NCBI GenBank assembly: GCA_019633425.1
Contig: WSUB01000039.1
Span: forward strand, 62,001-126,000
DNA from: Tulasnella sp. 424
Lineage: Eukaryota; Basidiomycota; Agaricomycetes; Cantharellales; Tulasnellaceae
Length of the DNA: 64,000 bases
Direction: 5' to 3'
This document shows positions 15,194-25,924 of the stretch, in pieces; position 1 is the first letter of the stretch; every line of letters starts with the position of its first letter. The notes under the pieces were generated by a model. It saw only the letters and a list, made by a program, of their open reading frames with translations, had not been told where the DNA came from and made no database searches. The position numbers and the translations under genes were made by a program.

Positions 15194-17580
15194 ATGGCAA
15201 CAGTGCCCGCACCTCCGCCCGCTCTAGTCATCGAACAAACGTTCGGTCCTTTCGTGACTGGAATCATGTTGCAGCAGCTGTTGATGGGTGTCATTGTGGT
15301 CCAAGTCTATGTACGTCGTGCTCTCCGCCCGCGCTTTGCCCTTCCCTTCGTGCTAATCGGTCCTCTGTCGCGTCTAGGATTATTATGTAGGCCCAACCCC
15401 TCACATGGCGATCGCCTTTGAATTTCGCCTCGACTGACGCCCATCGAACATTGTTAGCGCGTTTTCACTAAAGACTCCCTGTTCTACAAGTCCCTCGTCG
15501 GAGTCCTTTTCTCGGTGACAGTATTGCAATGTACGATGGACTTGTAAGTCGATGTGCACAGCTTGCTCGCTCTCGCCCCTCCCCTCGCTAAAGTCCCCCT
15601 TCCCCTCCCTCGCCTTCGAAGCAAAATTTTGTACCGAGACACGGTGCAATACTACGGCAACTTTGACAAGTTCGACGAGCCTGATTGTAAGACGCTTGGT
15701 CGTTCGTGCCCCGATTGACGCTTGTGCCTGACGTTCGGTCTGTCTCCCTCTATCCAGGGTCATTGTGCGTACCACATTTGCATTCCCCACTCATCACTTA
15801 CTTTCTAACATTATCACCGTCGCTATCCTTCCGCTCGCATCAGGTGGTGGGAAATCGCAGTGGTATGTTTCTTCCGAGCTTAGACCCGTCTCAATTCGGT
15901 GTTGCTAACAAGTACGCTATGGGGGAATCGTAGACTGCTTTAATTGGAGCCATATCGCAGTTGTTCTTCCTAGAGCGGTGCTGGAGTGTGCGTCATCAAC
16001 CTTTTTTTTCCCTGTCTCCACCCAACTGACGGTCCCAAATCCAGGCTACGAAGAGTTACATCGTCGTCGGTATCTGCGGAGCGGGTATCTTGACTGCCTT
16101 AGCATCCGGTATTGCGTGAGCATCTCTATCAATACCTCTTTAACATTCGTGACTGATCCCATGGTTAACCTTCCAACTAGCTCGACAGTCAAATTCGAAA
16201 TGGTCAGGCGGTTAAGGTAAGACCCGATTCAACTCGACGTGAGTTAGCCCCACAGAGTACTGACATTTGATGTCTGTGACTTTGTCTTGTTAGTCGTGTG
16301 CCAGAGGTGATCCTTTACCACTCTTCTTTTGATTAACAATGTCGACTGACCCAGACAACCTCTCTGGGTCGTCGTTTTAGATTCCTATTCCCATTTCGAT
16401 TTTCCTCATTGGGGTGAGCGACCATCTTGCGGATAATCCTCCCTCTCCTTGGCATGTGTGCTAACTTTTCGTTAGACCGCCGTCGTCGATCTTGGTATCG
16501 CATCTGTCCTCATATGGAATATCACTCGAGTTAAGAGTCGATTCCGCAAGTGAGTACAACCCTTGAGGCGCGTAGATGAATATTGATCAATCATTTCCTC
16601 AACCTTCTTCCTCTCTCAATCGTAGGACTGAAACAGTAAGCGAACCTCGGGTTCTCTGTCAGAAGTGGATCATGGCTTATCCATCCCATCTCAGATTATT
16701 GGCCGTATCATTCGACTTACTTTCCAAACTAGCGCGCTGACCGCGACCATTGCCGTGCTAAATGTCATCTTGGTATGTCGGAGGAATGGAGTCCTTTGAT
16801 GGCGAATCAATCTCGGCTGACCGGGTTGTGGTCCGCCTTCAACTTTTCATACAGTACCTCGCTCTCCCTGGAGAGGCCTACCATCTTCTCCCACAATGTA
16901 AGCTAGCTTCCATAGCGCTGCTTCAAGGGAATGCCGTTACTAATACCAGTCCCGCGGTTCCTTAGTGGTCATGGGTAAAATGTTAGTCCCCGAGTGCCTC
17001 ATAATTCATCTATGGGGATCCAGGGACTGATTTTTATTTTGCACCGTTAGCTACGTCATCTCGGTCATGGTAACCCTTTCGGCTCGTACTGGCATGCGTG
17101 AAATTTTGGAGCAAAATGGCGGCACGACCTACCAAGGTACTCGTCGGGACAACCAAGCCACGAGCAGCGATCAAGCCGCAAGTAAACTCCAATTCAACAC
17201 GGTGCGTTTCATTTCGGCACCTTTCTTTCTGTTTCACGAGTCCTGATCATTCGACGACCCTGCCAACGAACGAACAGGCCAACCGCGCTCTCCCAACCCA
17301 AAACGCCAGCTCCACCAACCTCGGCGGAATCCAAATCAGCACCACGACGTACATCCGAGACGACAACGATATCGTTGTCGATATCGACCACGATTCCACG
17401 CGGAAAGTCCGAACCAACTCTGATATCGAACTGGGACCCGTATCCAATGGAAAGGAGCATGAGATGCATATCCCAATCCAGTATCCCGATGGAAGGGTGG
17501 CGAAAACGAGAGGTGGGAAGGACGATTCGGGAAGTACCAGTGACGAAGAGGAGGATTGGAAAGGTGGTAGGGGGATGTGA
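15194..17580 (+). CDS. DUF6534-like seven-helix membrane protein
   Basis: Seen: about nine exons. MATVPAPPPALVIEQTFG is followed by hydrophobic stretches: FVTGIMLQQLLMGVIVVQVY (15250-15310), SLVGVLFSVTVLQCTMDFY, WEIAVTALIGAISQLFF (about 15850-15970), SYIVVGICGAGILTALASGIA (about 16060), IPISIFLIGTAVVDLGIASVLIW (16385-16520), LTATIAVLNVILYLAL and GKIYVISVMVTLSAR (about 17050-17090). The sequence YVISVMVTLSART close to the last helix is the feature I associate with the basidiomycete DUF6534 family, whose function is unknown. The C-terminal cytosolic tail of about 130 residues is acidic and Ser-rich (DDNDIVVDIDHD) and ends at 17580. It may be a receptor-like or channel-like protein; that is inference from topology. 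Confidence 0.75.
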
Positions 17581-17991
17581 AAAGGTCCCCCCGTTTGCGG
17601 TTGCGTCTCGTCTCATCCTCGCATACACGCACTTGCATATAGATCCCTCATTGCACTTCCATTCCTTTCGCATCCATCCATGAACTGGAATGTTCCTTTT
17701 AGAAAGACGTCAGTGACGTTGTTTCGTCTTTCGTGCTCGCCGGTTTCGTGTAATCGACTTTTATGCCCATTTTCACGCCGTATATAGACTGTCTAAGAGA
17801 CTCGAACGATAATTTATTTGTGTGTTTCAAAATCTCAAGTTTCCGTATATCTGGATAATTGCGCGTGTCGTGTGCCGGGGTCATCGAACGACGTCCTCAA
17901 ACGTCGTGGATGATCACTGGAGCTGCATTCATTCCAGAGGATGTGGTATCCAAGATAGAGAAATGGCATCACCGCTAGGCCCGCTATTGTT
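17581..17991. other. Convergent 3' intergenic, about 410 bp
   Basis: Between the 3' ends of the DUF6534-like gene and the deaminase-like gene. No gene seen. Confidence 0.5.
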
Positions 17992-20327
17992 CTAACGCTG
18001 GAAACTCTCGTTCCACTTCGAAAGAATATCCGTCGGGTTCGTAAATTTGACGTGAATATGTTTGGGAGCCGCAGAGCCATGGTCGGACCCAGGGGAGGAG
18101 TCGCCGTTCCGATGTGAGGCGGCATACTTGTTGAGCGCATTTTCTAGCTTGTCCTTCAATGCGCCAAGTAATTTCCCTTTGACCTGTTCGCTCGCCTGTG
18201 GCGGAGGAGCATAGGGGTAAACCTTTCCGTGTGAAGAGAGAACTCTCTGCTTGACTCCCAACCCTTTGAGCAGGACGGTGCAACAAAAGCAGCAACGCTT
18301 CGATACTCCTATCGCGCCTTTCCTTACCTAAAAAATAGAAACTCAGTGACATAATCAACCCAAAGTGACTGTGCGACAGGGACGAACCAAGCTCTCCGGC
18401 ATCCCACAAGCAAGACATGCCTCGCAATGTATCGAAGAAGAGAAGAACTGGTCTTCCCAACTGTTCATGGACGATTCATCAAGTAAGGATGCAGTTAACA
18501 ATGTCTTCCCAGCGGGCCAAGTGGGAGGGCGGTCGGGATCTGACCACTTTTGACGCGCACGCGATAAAATCAGGCCTAAGCTGTCTTCAAGCCTGTCTTT
18601 GCCTACAACGGCCTCGACGGCGGATCTGAGAGACGCTTGTTTAGTGGGCTCGACAGGCCGAGGCGCGATTTCGACCTTGATGGTTACTTTTTTGTTGAGA
18701 ATACCGGCTGCTAGGTGGCCCTGAGAGAGGTCATAAAGCGCAGCGTGCCACTGTGTCAGGCGCCTCAGCCAGCTTCGAATTCGAAGCGCGACGTCGGAAA
18801 GCCGATAAGGATTGTCCACGAGATCATCCCCGTCATCAGAGTCAGAGGTTTCCTCATCCTCCTGGGATTGTTCATTGGGATCGACCTGTGGTGCTTCGGA
18901 AGGCTTCCGAATGCCGAGCGGTGGAGCGCCTACTAGGTTCGCTTGTGGTGGAAGGTTGAAGTAGGTGGCATCCGCGTTAAGAACGTGGCGGGCGGGCGAA
19001 GCATCTCGTCGTGGCGATGTGGGCGAAGACCTAGGGTCACCCTACGTAATTGGGTTCGACTAGTTAGAGACGCCTAGAAGATACGGGTATTGAACTTCAC
19101 CTGACGCGAGTTGAGGACCCCAGACATGCTTGTAACGAGTTGCCAAAACGATCCAGACTCGTGTGCGAAGCAGTACAACAGCGTCATCCTTTCGGCGATG
19201 GCATCTAGAGTTGCATGCACAAGAGCGTACAGGTCGGCGTCGAGAGAGGTTTTTTCGCTCAGGTGGCCCTCGTTATTCACGGAGCCGTTGGCGCTAAAGG
19301 CTTTCTCCTTTCTCCCCTTGACTAGGCTTTCCACCCGACCACTGAGATCGTCGAGGGCCTTCAAGGAAGTCGCAAAAAGATCCCATATATACCACGCCCG
19401 CTCCTCGTCAATTCGCATCTGATAAGATCCAGTACCGTCTGGCGCAACACCGAAATCGACCCCTGCATGCGTCATCATTAACGCTTCGTACAGCCACGTC
19501 TCGTCTGGCACTTTGGCCGCTGATGGACGCCGCTGACGGGCGGTGTCGCGGCTTTGAAACAGTTCACGAGTGATTAGGCCCAAACCCTTCTTATCCAGGA
19601 AGAGGGAAAGGTAGGTGCGGCTGTAACCGGGGATTGAGGCGTTGAGGCATTTCCGGATCTTTTCAATACAGAAGCAATATATGTAGCGGTTCAGGAGTTG
19701 GAGTTCGGGGCATTCTTGGATGGGCGGGGAGCGGGTTTCGTACATGGTTGTCAGGATCCTTTCCAGGACTTCGCCGTGGGCATAGGGGGAGATCGCACCA
19801 ACGCCTCTGCAGAGAAATCTCTGAACGACAAAAGCAAGTGAAGTCATTCATGCCACCCACGTACCGTTCTACGCAAAACCTAATTGGATCCTCCAGCAAA
19901 GCCTGTTTCAGGAGGGCTGGGTCGGATGCGCTTGAAACCTCCCTGACGAGACGATGAAGGGACAAAGAAAACAAATCTGAAGTCCTCCGGCGCACCTTTT
20001 ATCATGATTTTTCCAAACTTCGAGTTGACCGATTACTGGATCATTGCATTCTTGGACTGCCTCAACCACCACACCATCCTTATGGATCACAGCACTGATG
20101 GCTGCTACGTCGGCACCCCCACCCGAAACAAACAAAAGCGATAGGCGGTCTAGTCGTTGGTAGGAACTATCGGAGCGTGGTCGAGAGAGTTCGGCTTCTG
20201 GCCAAAGCAAGAAGAGAATCATTGATATAGCCCTAATAAGTAGATCCGTCGAGTTTAGTACATGGCGGATTGGATCCTCGTGCGGTTGATGTGTAATGGC
20301 GATATAGGGTGGACTCGTCGATGACAT
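17992..20327 (-). CDS. OTT_1508-like nucleic-acid deaminase fold protein
   Basis: Seen: start MSSTSPPYIAIT at 20327; long helical exons (for example 19847-19074: FLCRGVGAISPYAHGEVLERIL, PELQLLNRYIYCFCIEKIRK); an acidic linker (SDSDDGDD, about 18835-18810); then helices YRLSDVALRIRSWLRRL. At about 18435-18415 lies I-H-C-E-A-C, a His-x-Glu zinc/catalytic pair. After a roughly 60-base intron IGVSKRCCFCC (about 18310-18275) supplies the Cys-x-x-Cys. The order H-x-E ... (S)-K-x-x-C-x-x-C with preceding helices is that of the OTT_1508-like deaminases, which are expanded in basidiomycetes and of unknown substrate. The C-terminus (NESFQR) stops at 17992. Length about 660 residues. Stand-alone activity is not shown by sequence; the C-x-x-C is embedded in C-C-F-C-C, so the exact ligand pair is uncertain. 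Confidence 0.65.
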
Positions 20328-21696
20328 GTTTGGAGTAGAGGCGGGAGGGGTTGAAATTACAATCCATTAAACTTTCGGTGTCATGTTGGGGCACGTGCAA
20401 TCCTACCACGTGACTATACCGGACAAACGGAGAACAAGAGCACAGCCATAGCCCAAGTCAGTGTACTTGCACGTAACGCCGCGCGAGCACGGCAAGAGCC
20501 CGCTACGTTATATGACGGCTCAATTCTGAGTATATATTTGCCACCAGGCCGTCGGGCGCGCCAACGTTCTTTATCGTTGACAATACTATTTGTAGAACGG
20601 CGTCGCGTTCGCTAGCTGCACTGCCGGTCTGGCACATGATCTGACCACATCTAGTACCACAATGCGTCCGAATACTTTCATAATACGAAGCCAAGCAGGG
20701 AGTTGTCATCACCCACCCGTTGGTTGAGCGTTCATTCAAGTTACGATATTGTAGATATTTCTTACTACAGTATCCAACGATTTTCGCCTTCAAATTGTAC
20801 GAAATGCTTGTCATATCAAGCAAAGAGCCGGTGGCAACGGCTACTGGAGGGGTCAAATAAGGACCCACTGAAGGGGCGACAGGACGCAACCTTTCCGACA
20901 GCCGTTTCCAGAATTTCTTGGCAGACGTCACGCGCGTCCCATCCATCTCATCGATCCTGTCGGGATGCCGATGGTTCCTCTACAGACCCTCTTGGCCATT
21001 TTAGCCTTCGCTCCTTGGACAGGGAGCGAATTCAAGCTAGTGATGTCGCCGAAACAGACGAATTCTTTTCACAGGTCTACTGCCTGCATGGCAGGTAGTA
21101 TAGGGCAGCAGGACAGAGTCCGGATTGAAGTTGCCGGCATCATATCGCCCCACCGCGTCTCGAATGTGGCCGCGCAGTTACGTTCACGCGATCGAGAGTC
21201 GTTGATCTAGACCCATTATCTTGCAATTTCCTTGGCGCTTACATTTGACGCGAGGATACTACTGTGGGGTTTCAAGCGCCCGCGGGATCCGCAATCCCCC
21301 CAAGACCACGGGTTAGAGTTGTCTCCGCGCAACAATAATTTTTGAATCCTCGGGAATCTTATTTTGACTATGAGTCTCGTTAATTACTGGGGCAAGGCCG
21401 AAACTATCTTGCATCCGGGCTATCATTCACGGGCCCGGGTAACCCGAATGTCTCCAGATCCCATGACGGGGACTGTGATTGGGCGAACTGGTTTCTCTTT
21501 TTCCTAATATGCTACCACCGGCGCTTCAGCCAATTATTTGAAGGCATCAGAAAGGATAAAATACCCGAGGCCCCCTGTTCCTCTATCTCTTCCCTCAGGT
21601 ACTCGACACTTGGATCCCCTTGATCAAGTCGAAACCTACATTATTAAAACTATTCCATAAACGAAACTCATCGAGGACGCAGTTGACGGGACAGTC
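20328..21696. other. Intergenic region with one weak minus-strand frame
   Basis: About 1.37 kb. The only frame worth noting is 20503-20946 (minus), described separately. A TATA-like string GATAAAATACC (21556-21566) lies about 135 bases before the start of the next plus-strand gene and suits it as core promoter. Confidence 0.4.
20503..20946 (-). CDS. Hypothetical protein, weakly supported
   Basis: An open frame of 147 codons (start MDGTRVTSAKKFWKRL, stop at 20503). It has a plausible amphipathic N-terminus and six cysteines in its second half (H-C-G-T-R-C-G-Q-I-M-C). No family recognised. The frame stays open upstream to about 20985, where a TAG could be a splice acceptor, so the true gene may be larger. 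It could equally be a chance frame. Confidence 0.3.
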   Translation of the reverse strand: MDGTRVTSAKKFWKRLSERLRPVAPSVGPYLTPPVAVATGSLLDMTSISYNLKAKIVGYCSKKYLQYRNLNERSTNGWVMTTPCLASYYESIRTHCGTRCGQIMCQTGSAASERDAVLQIVLSTIKNVGAPDGLVANIYSELSRHIT

Positions 21697-22165
21697 ATGG
21701 CTACCACAACCACGTTCAACTTCCAGAACTCCACCAAGCGCACGCTGACCTTGTCCTCTTCTACGCTCACCGAGGGATCTTGGGACACCCAACTCCCCGG
21801 CGCCCTTAATCCTGGCCAGTCCGGGGACGCGAGTGCTTCTGGTAACAGTGAGGCGTTTTATATCACAATTGGCGCGCCGGTGAATGACATGCGTTCGTTA
21901 TAGCTACCAACGGCTTGAAAGGGGCTGTCACGTATACCGATGAAACAACCTCCCAGAGCATCACGATCAAATTCACTTCTCCGATCGAAGGGAAAAATGA
22001 GGTATCCGATAGCTCGACTATGGACGATGTTATTGTGAGCATGGAGTCCAATGATACAGCCCCTATGCTTGGTATGAGAAATGACATTGCTATCCATCGC
22101 CCAAACTTCGCTGATCCTTCTGTCCGATATTGTCAGACTTGAAAGTAGTGTTTATAGGCGTTTAG
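21697..22165 (+). CDS. Small beta-sandwich-like protein
   Basis: Exons 21697-21841, 21904-22071, 22137-22165 join in frame across clean GT-AG introns (62 and 65 bases) to a protein of about 113 residues without signal peptide. Seen: FNFQNSTKRTLTLSSSTLTE, then G-x-W, a Pro-Gly-Gln turn (NPGQSGDASAS), and alternating strands GAVTYTDETTSQSITIKFTS. This pattern (N-S-T, G-x-W, P-G-Q, G-A-V-T-Y) resembles small cytosolic beta-sandwich proteins found scattered in fungi and bacteria, some of which bind membranes or lipids. I cannot name the family with certainty. The last exon is short and may be mis-joined. Confidence 0.6.
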
Positions 22166-24273
22166 GAGAAAAGCTGGCAGAAGATTTGAGGGGTCGATTG
22201 GAATTTTGCAGGGAATATCTGTCTCGTATCGTGTAGCGGTGCTGAAAATTCAGAATTTTATGTGATGTACTTGCAACGTCGCTGGAGGAGCAGCTGAGGG
22301 GTTGCTCGCGGTTACCAGCACTTTGCTACTCTCATCGTTTCCTGACTTATAAGTGGGTGTCCGGGCGACCTACAGGCGAAGGCATCGAGTTCGTCGACCG
22401 GGCTCCCGAGCTGTTAACAGACCATGCGTGAGATGTATCAGTCTACGGACAAGAGCTCAGCTATGCTTGACGGGTTAATTGTGATCAGGACTAGAAGAGG
22501 CTTGCCTTAAATGTTCTAAGGGTAGGTTAGTAAGGGCCGGTTGCAAGTCATCGGCGATGAGGTTTTTGTCTGCGGGTAAGCGGGAAGGCCGTGGAAGAGT
22601 TCGTTTTCTACGCGACCACCTCCCTCGCTGCAACCTCGTCACTTCTACATATTCCCCATAGCACATACATTTTATTATATATATATTGAAGCTACGTAGA
22701 ATGAAAATATGCATTAGGTGTGGCACGGAGCCTTTTGGGGACTTACTTGTCGCGCGTTGCTCGGCACCCCAGGGACCGGGCGATTCCTCAAGCCCCTCGC
22801 CCCCCAACCCAAGACAAGCTTTCACAGTTTGATGTCAACGCTCTATGCATGAGAGAAACGCTGAGAAGGTTTCGTGCGGGAACGTGTACTCGGTTAACCT
22901 CGCCTATAAAAAGCGCGACTTCTTTTATAATTAGTACTCTTACCGTATCGTAGGTTGAGCGACAAGTTGACAGGAACGTGGATTCCGACCATATCGTACC
23001 CGAGTCCAAGCTCCGATCTAAGTAATAAATGTATACGAAGATGATTCTTTTCACACTACAAGTACTATTTTTGCATTGGCCTGTGGACTAACAAGGTCAG
23101 AGCCAACGGGCCGGTCGGACAAAATCCCAATTTGGTCGGGATCTCCGAGTGCGACCAAGTCCAGGAATCCTCTCCCCCTCTATCTTACACTCTATCCTAC
23201 ACCATTGCTTCCCAGCCTACTATGCTCGGCTTCACAAAGGTGTACGTGCGCTTCCAAGAGGCTGTAGAGGTGCGGAAAGGCTATCCCGATTTGGTGGCAC
23301 TCCTACTACCGGTAAAGGATTTCTTTTTTTTTCTCAACTTGATGACAGAAAAATCAGGTCACTGGCCCTCTGGAAGCGCTCTCAAGTCTCGATTAGGATA
23401 TTCCAACGAGAAGGAAAAAAAAAAAAAAGATCGAGATTGGATACCTTTATCTTTCCTGCGTTCAAATCATTCTGCTAGCCGCCCTAGGAATCATCATAAT
23501 GATTTCTTCGATCCCCGGATTTGCCCAATCATTTATATTTGTCGAATATTGGCGCCGATCTTGGACGGATTTGGTGATGCTATGAAGACTTTCCAGTTGG
23601 ATCAAGGAATATGGAAGGGTCCCGAGCAAATTTGGATTACCTCATGACAAGGTTGGGGAGGACCCTTTTATGCACTCAACCCCCGGTTCCCTGGCAATGT
23701 TGGTGATCCCACAGAACAAGAGTTCCAAATCTTTATTACCTTATTTATCTTGGGTCCCATTAATCGATACTTGAGGCATGGCAATATAAGTAGTTACGGC
23801 GACGGGATTGACCAAGGATATAGGACCGATCAAGATGCTTTCCATGGATTGTGCTTAGACGACTACCCCGCTCTCCTTCTTGGGCTCTACAGCACGCCAC
23901 AAATTGAAGTGCAAGCTGCTTCGGAAGGGCGATCGGCAACGCTCTCGCAGCTTCTGGGAGACACCTGCAATGGATTGTGTGTGCGTGTACCCAATGCAGT
24001 GGACCGAGTCTTTCTACGGTGCATCGCACGCGCACCCCTTCCCTTTCACGCCCTACTGTACTTTTCATGGTGAGCTCTCTCAACAAGCATGCAAGAAAAC
24101 GAATGTTATTTTTGTGGAGGTGTGTGGGAACTGAGTGTCGATCACTGGGCCTCAATTGAATTGGACGCGTTTATATTCAGCGGTTGCTTCAGGTTCCACC
24201 ACCCGACATCCTCGACAAGACCCTTCATCCCTGACTTCCAGCGTGGCTCACCTATCCACTTCTCTCCAGCGTT
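22166..24273. other. Mostly non-coding 2.1 kb with possible gene remnant
   Basis: 22570-22665 is a diverged copy of 27985-28080 (reported as a repeat). From about 23460 a frame reads QIILLAALGIIIMISSIPGF then a W-R-R-S-W loop, a good membrane helix; a second open stretch (FYALNPRFPGNVGDP..., about 23660-24073) follows. With 23230-23460 these could be exons or remnants of a multi-span membrane protein, but no complete gene is visible. Confidence 0.35.
22570..22665. repeat. Dispersed repeat, copy 1
   Basis: Shares the core GTTCGTTTTCTACGCGAC and a trailing ...TATTCCCCAT with 27985-28080 in the same orientation, with about 70-75% similarity by eye. Neither copy has visible ends or coding capacity. 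Confidence 0.6.
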
Positions 24274-25924
24274 ATGCGATCCTTCCGTCGAGTGCACCGC
24301 CGAGTCCTCGGTTCTTGGCTTTGCCTCCTCTTTCTCCTGAGTCTCGTCTTTGATGAGGTACGTACTTCTTCTCGCCTTTAAACTTGTTGACTTCCCTTCG
24401 CTGACCTTTCCCCACGTACGCGTATCGATTCAGACCGGGGATGCGTCGCCCACCACAGCAATCATCCCCTTCCTTGCCTCCATCCCTCTCGTCATCTCCC
24501 ATGGTGCCACTGTATTCCTCGTCCCCGACATTGTTCTCTCCTCGTCAACCCCTCCACCGGCCCCTCGACCGCATCCTACGCCCACTGCCGCCTCTCACCA
24601 CTTCAACCCCCCGCAGGGCAGGTGGATCATCTCCTACCACACAACACTTGATGACCAAACTCTCTACAACATCGCCATCCGACGTCCCCTCAACGGGACA
24701 GCGAAACTCGTCACCCGCAAACACGTCACCTGGATCGCCCCCGACGAGTTCGCTGGTGCCTCCGCAACCGGAGAAAACGATGCGGCACTCGAGTCTCGAA
24801 TCTACGATACTCCACTGCCTTTGGGTCTGATCGGTTTCCCCGGTCTGGAGCTGGGAACGAATGTCGAGGAACTCCATCCACTTGGAACCCATTCCGACAA
24901 AGGCCGCGGTATCTCGACTTCCTTTACCGACTTCAAGCACGATGAAAGCTGCCTTACCGAGCTTTTTGTACACCGCGCTCGGACGGATATCGCCTTCCAC
25001 CCCATCGCCTCCGTATTCGGTCCTTCCCAGCTCGCCACCATCCCTCCCTTTACCAAGTCACTCCAGCTGGTCGTTGACTCCAGCAGGTCCGAGACTCCGA
25101 GCTAGGATTTTGAAGGACGAGTTGGAACGATACGGTCTTGTTGGAATATTCCTCGCTCTTGCGGTGGTTGCGTTCATAATATTCCTAGCTGCCGACACGG
25201 TGAGTCCGGACCTCTCGTCCCGAATTGGATTTACCTTCTTCCCTGCCATTCATACTAACTGACGTCAAATTGTACTTTGGCACAACGATCGGCCCCACAG
25301 ATCGAGCCTCTGATCGTCAAGGCTGTCGGCCTCCTCCGCTGGACTCCCGAATTCGCTACGCGGTGCTTAATAGCAGCAGGTCTCGTGCGTCTCTTTTCTC
25401 TTTTCATTCCAATCCACCCAACGTCTGCTTGCTTGCTGACATCCAAATACTATACATCCCATCTAGATCCGGCCTAAATTCGTACCCGAACGCCTTCTTA
25501 CTCCCAAGGCAGAGGGCTGGCCCAATCGACCTCGCTCCGGACCCATCCTCTTCCCCATTCCCTGCTCTCCTCAGGAAAAAAACTCGCACCGAAAAGCTTA
25601 GAGACCGGTCTGCCGATCGAAGAGATAATCAAGGCCCTCGACGAACGTTTCGCCGACCGGAGGGACAACAAACCAGTCGGCCCTCCGTTCGACCTCTCTC
25701 CGGCTCGGGCAAAACTCCACCGTCCCGGAAAATTGCGCACCTTAACAGAGTCCGGGTTCACCTTCCTTACGCAACAAGATCGAACTTCCTCCTCCAACGC
25801 CTCGTCTCGTTTCAGCGCCGCTGGAGCAAAAGCAGAGTCAGCTGTGGGAAGGGGGACGGAAGTAGAGTCAACCCCGCTTTTGGATCCCTCTGCCACCCGC
25901 TACGGATATGGAGCGGGAATTTCT
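24274..25924 (+). pseudogene. Membrane protein of unknown function, apparently frameshifted
   Basis: Start at 24274: a basic N-terminus followed by the anchor helix SWLCLLFLLSLVF, then an intron (24358-24436). The long exon begins TGDASPTTAIIPFLASIPLV and continues through WIISYHTTLDDQTLYNIAIR and PLNGTAKLVTRKHVTW to LTELFVHRARTDIAFHP and VVDSSRSETPS (stop near 25105). The next recognisable segment, LRARILKDELERYG with the helix GLVGIFLALAVVAFIIFLAA (25095-25200), is in another frame and I find no intron to bridge it. Exons EPLIVKAVGLLRW (25302) and IRPKFVPERLLTPKAEGW (25468) follow. A second frame change occurs at an A7 run (25575-25581), after which KKLAPKSLETGLPIEEI runs to the stop at 25924. 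It reads as a two-helix membrane protein with a lumenal domain. Either sequence indels or true lesions interrupt it. I do not recognise the family. Confidence 0.5.
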
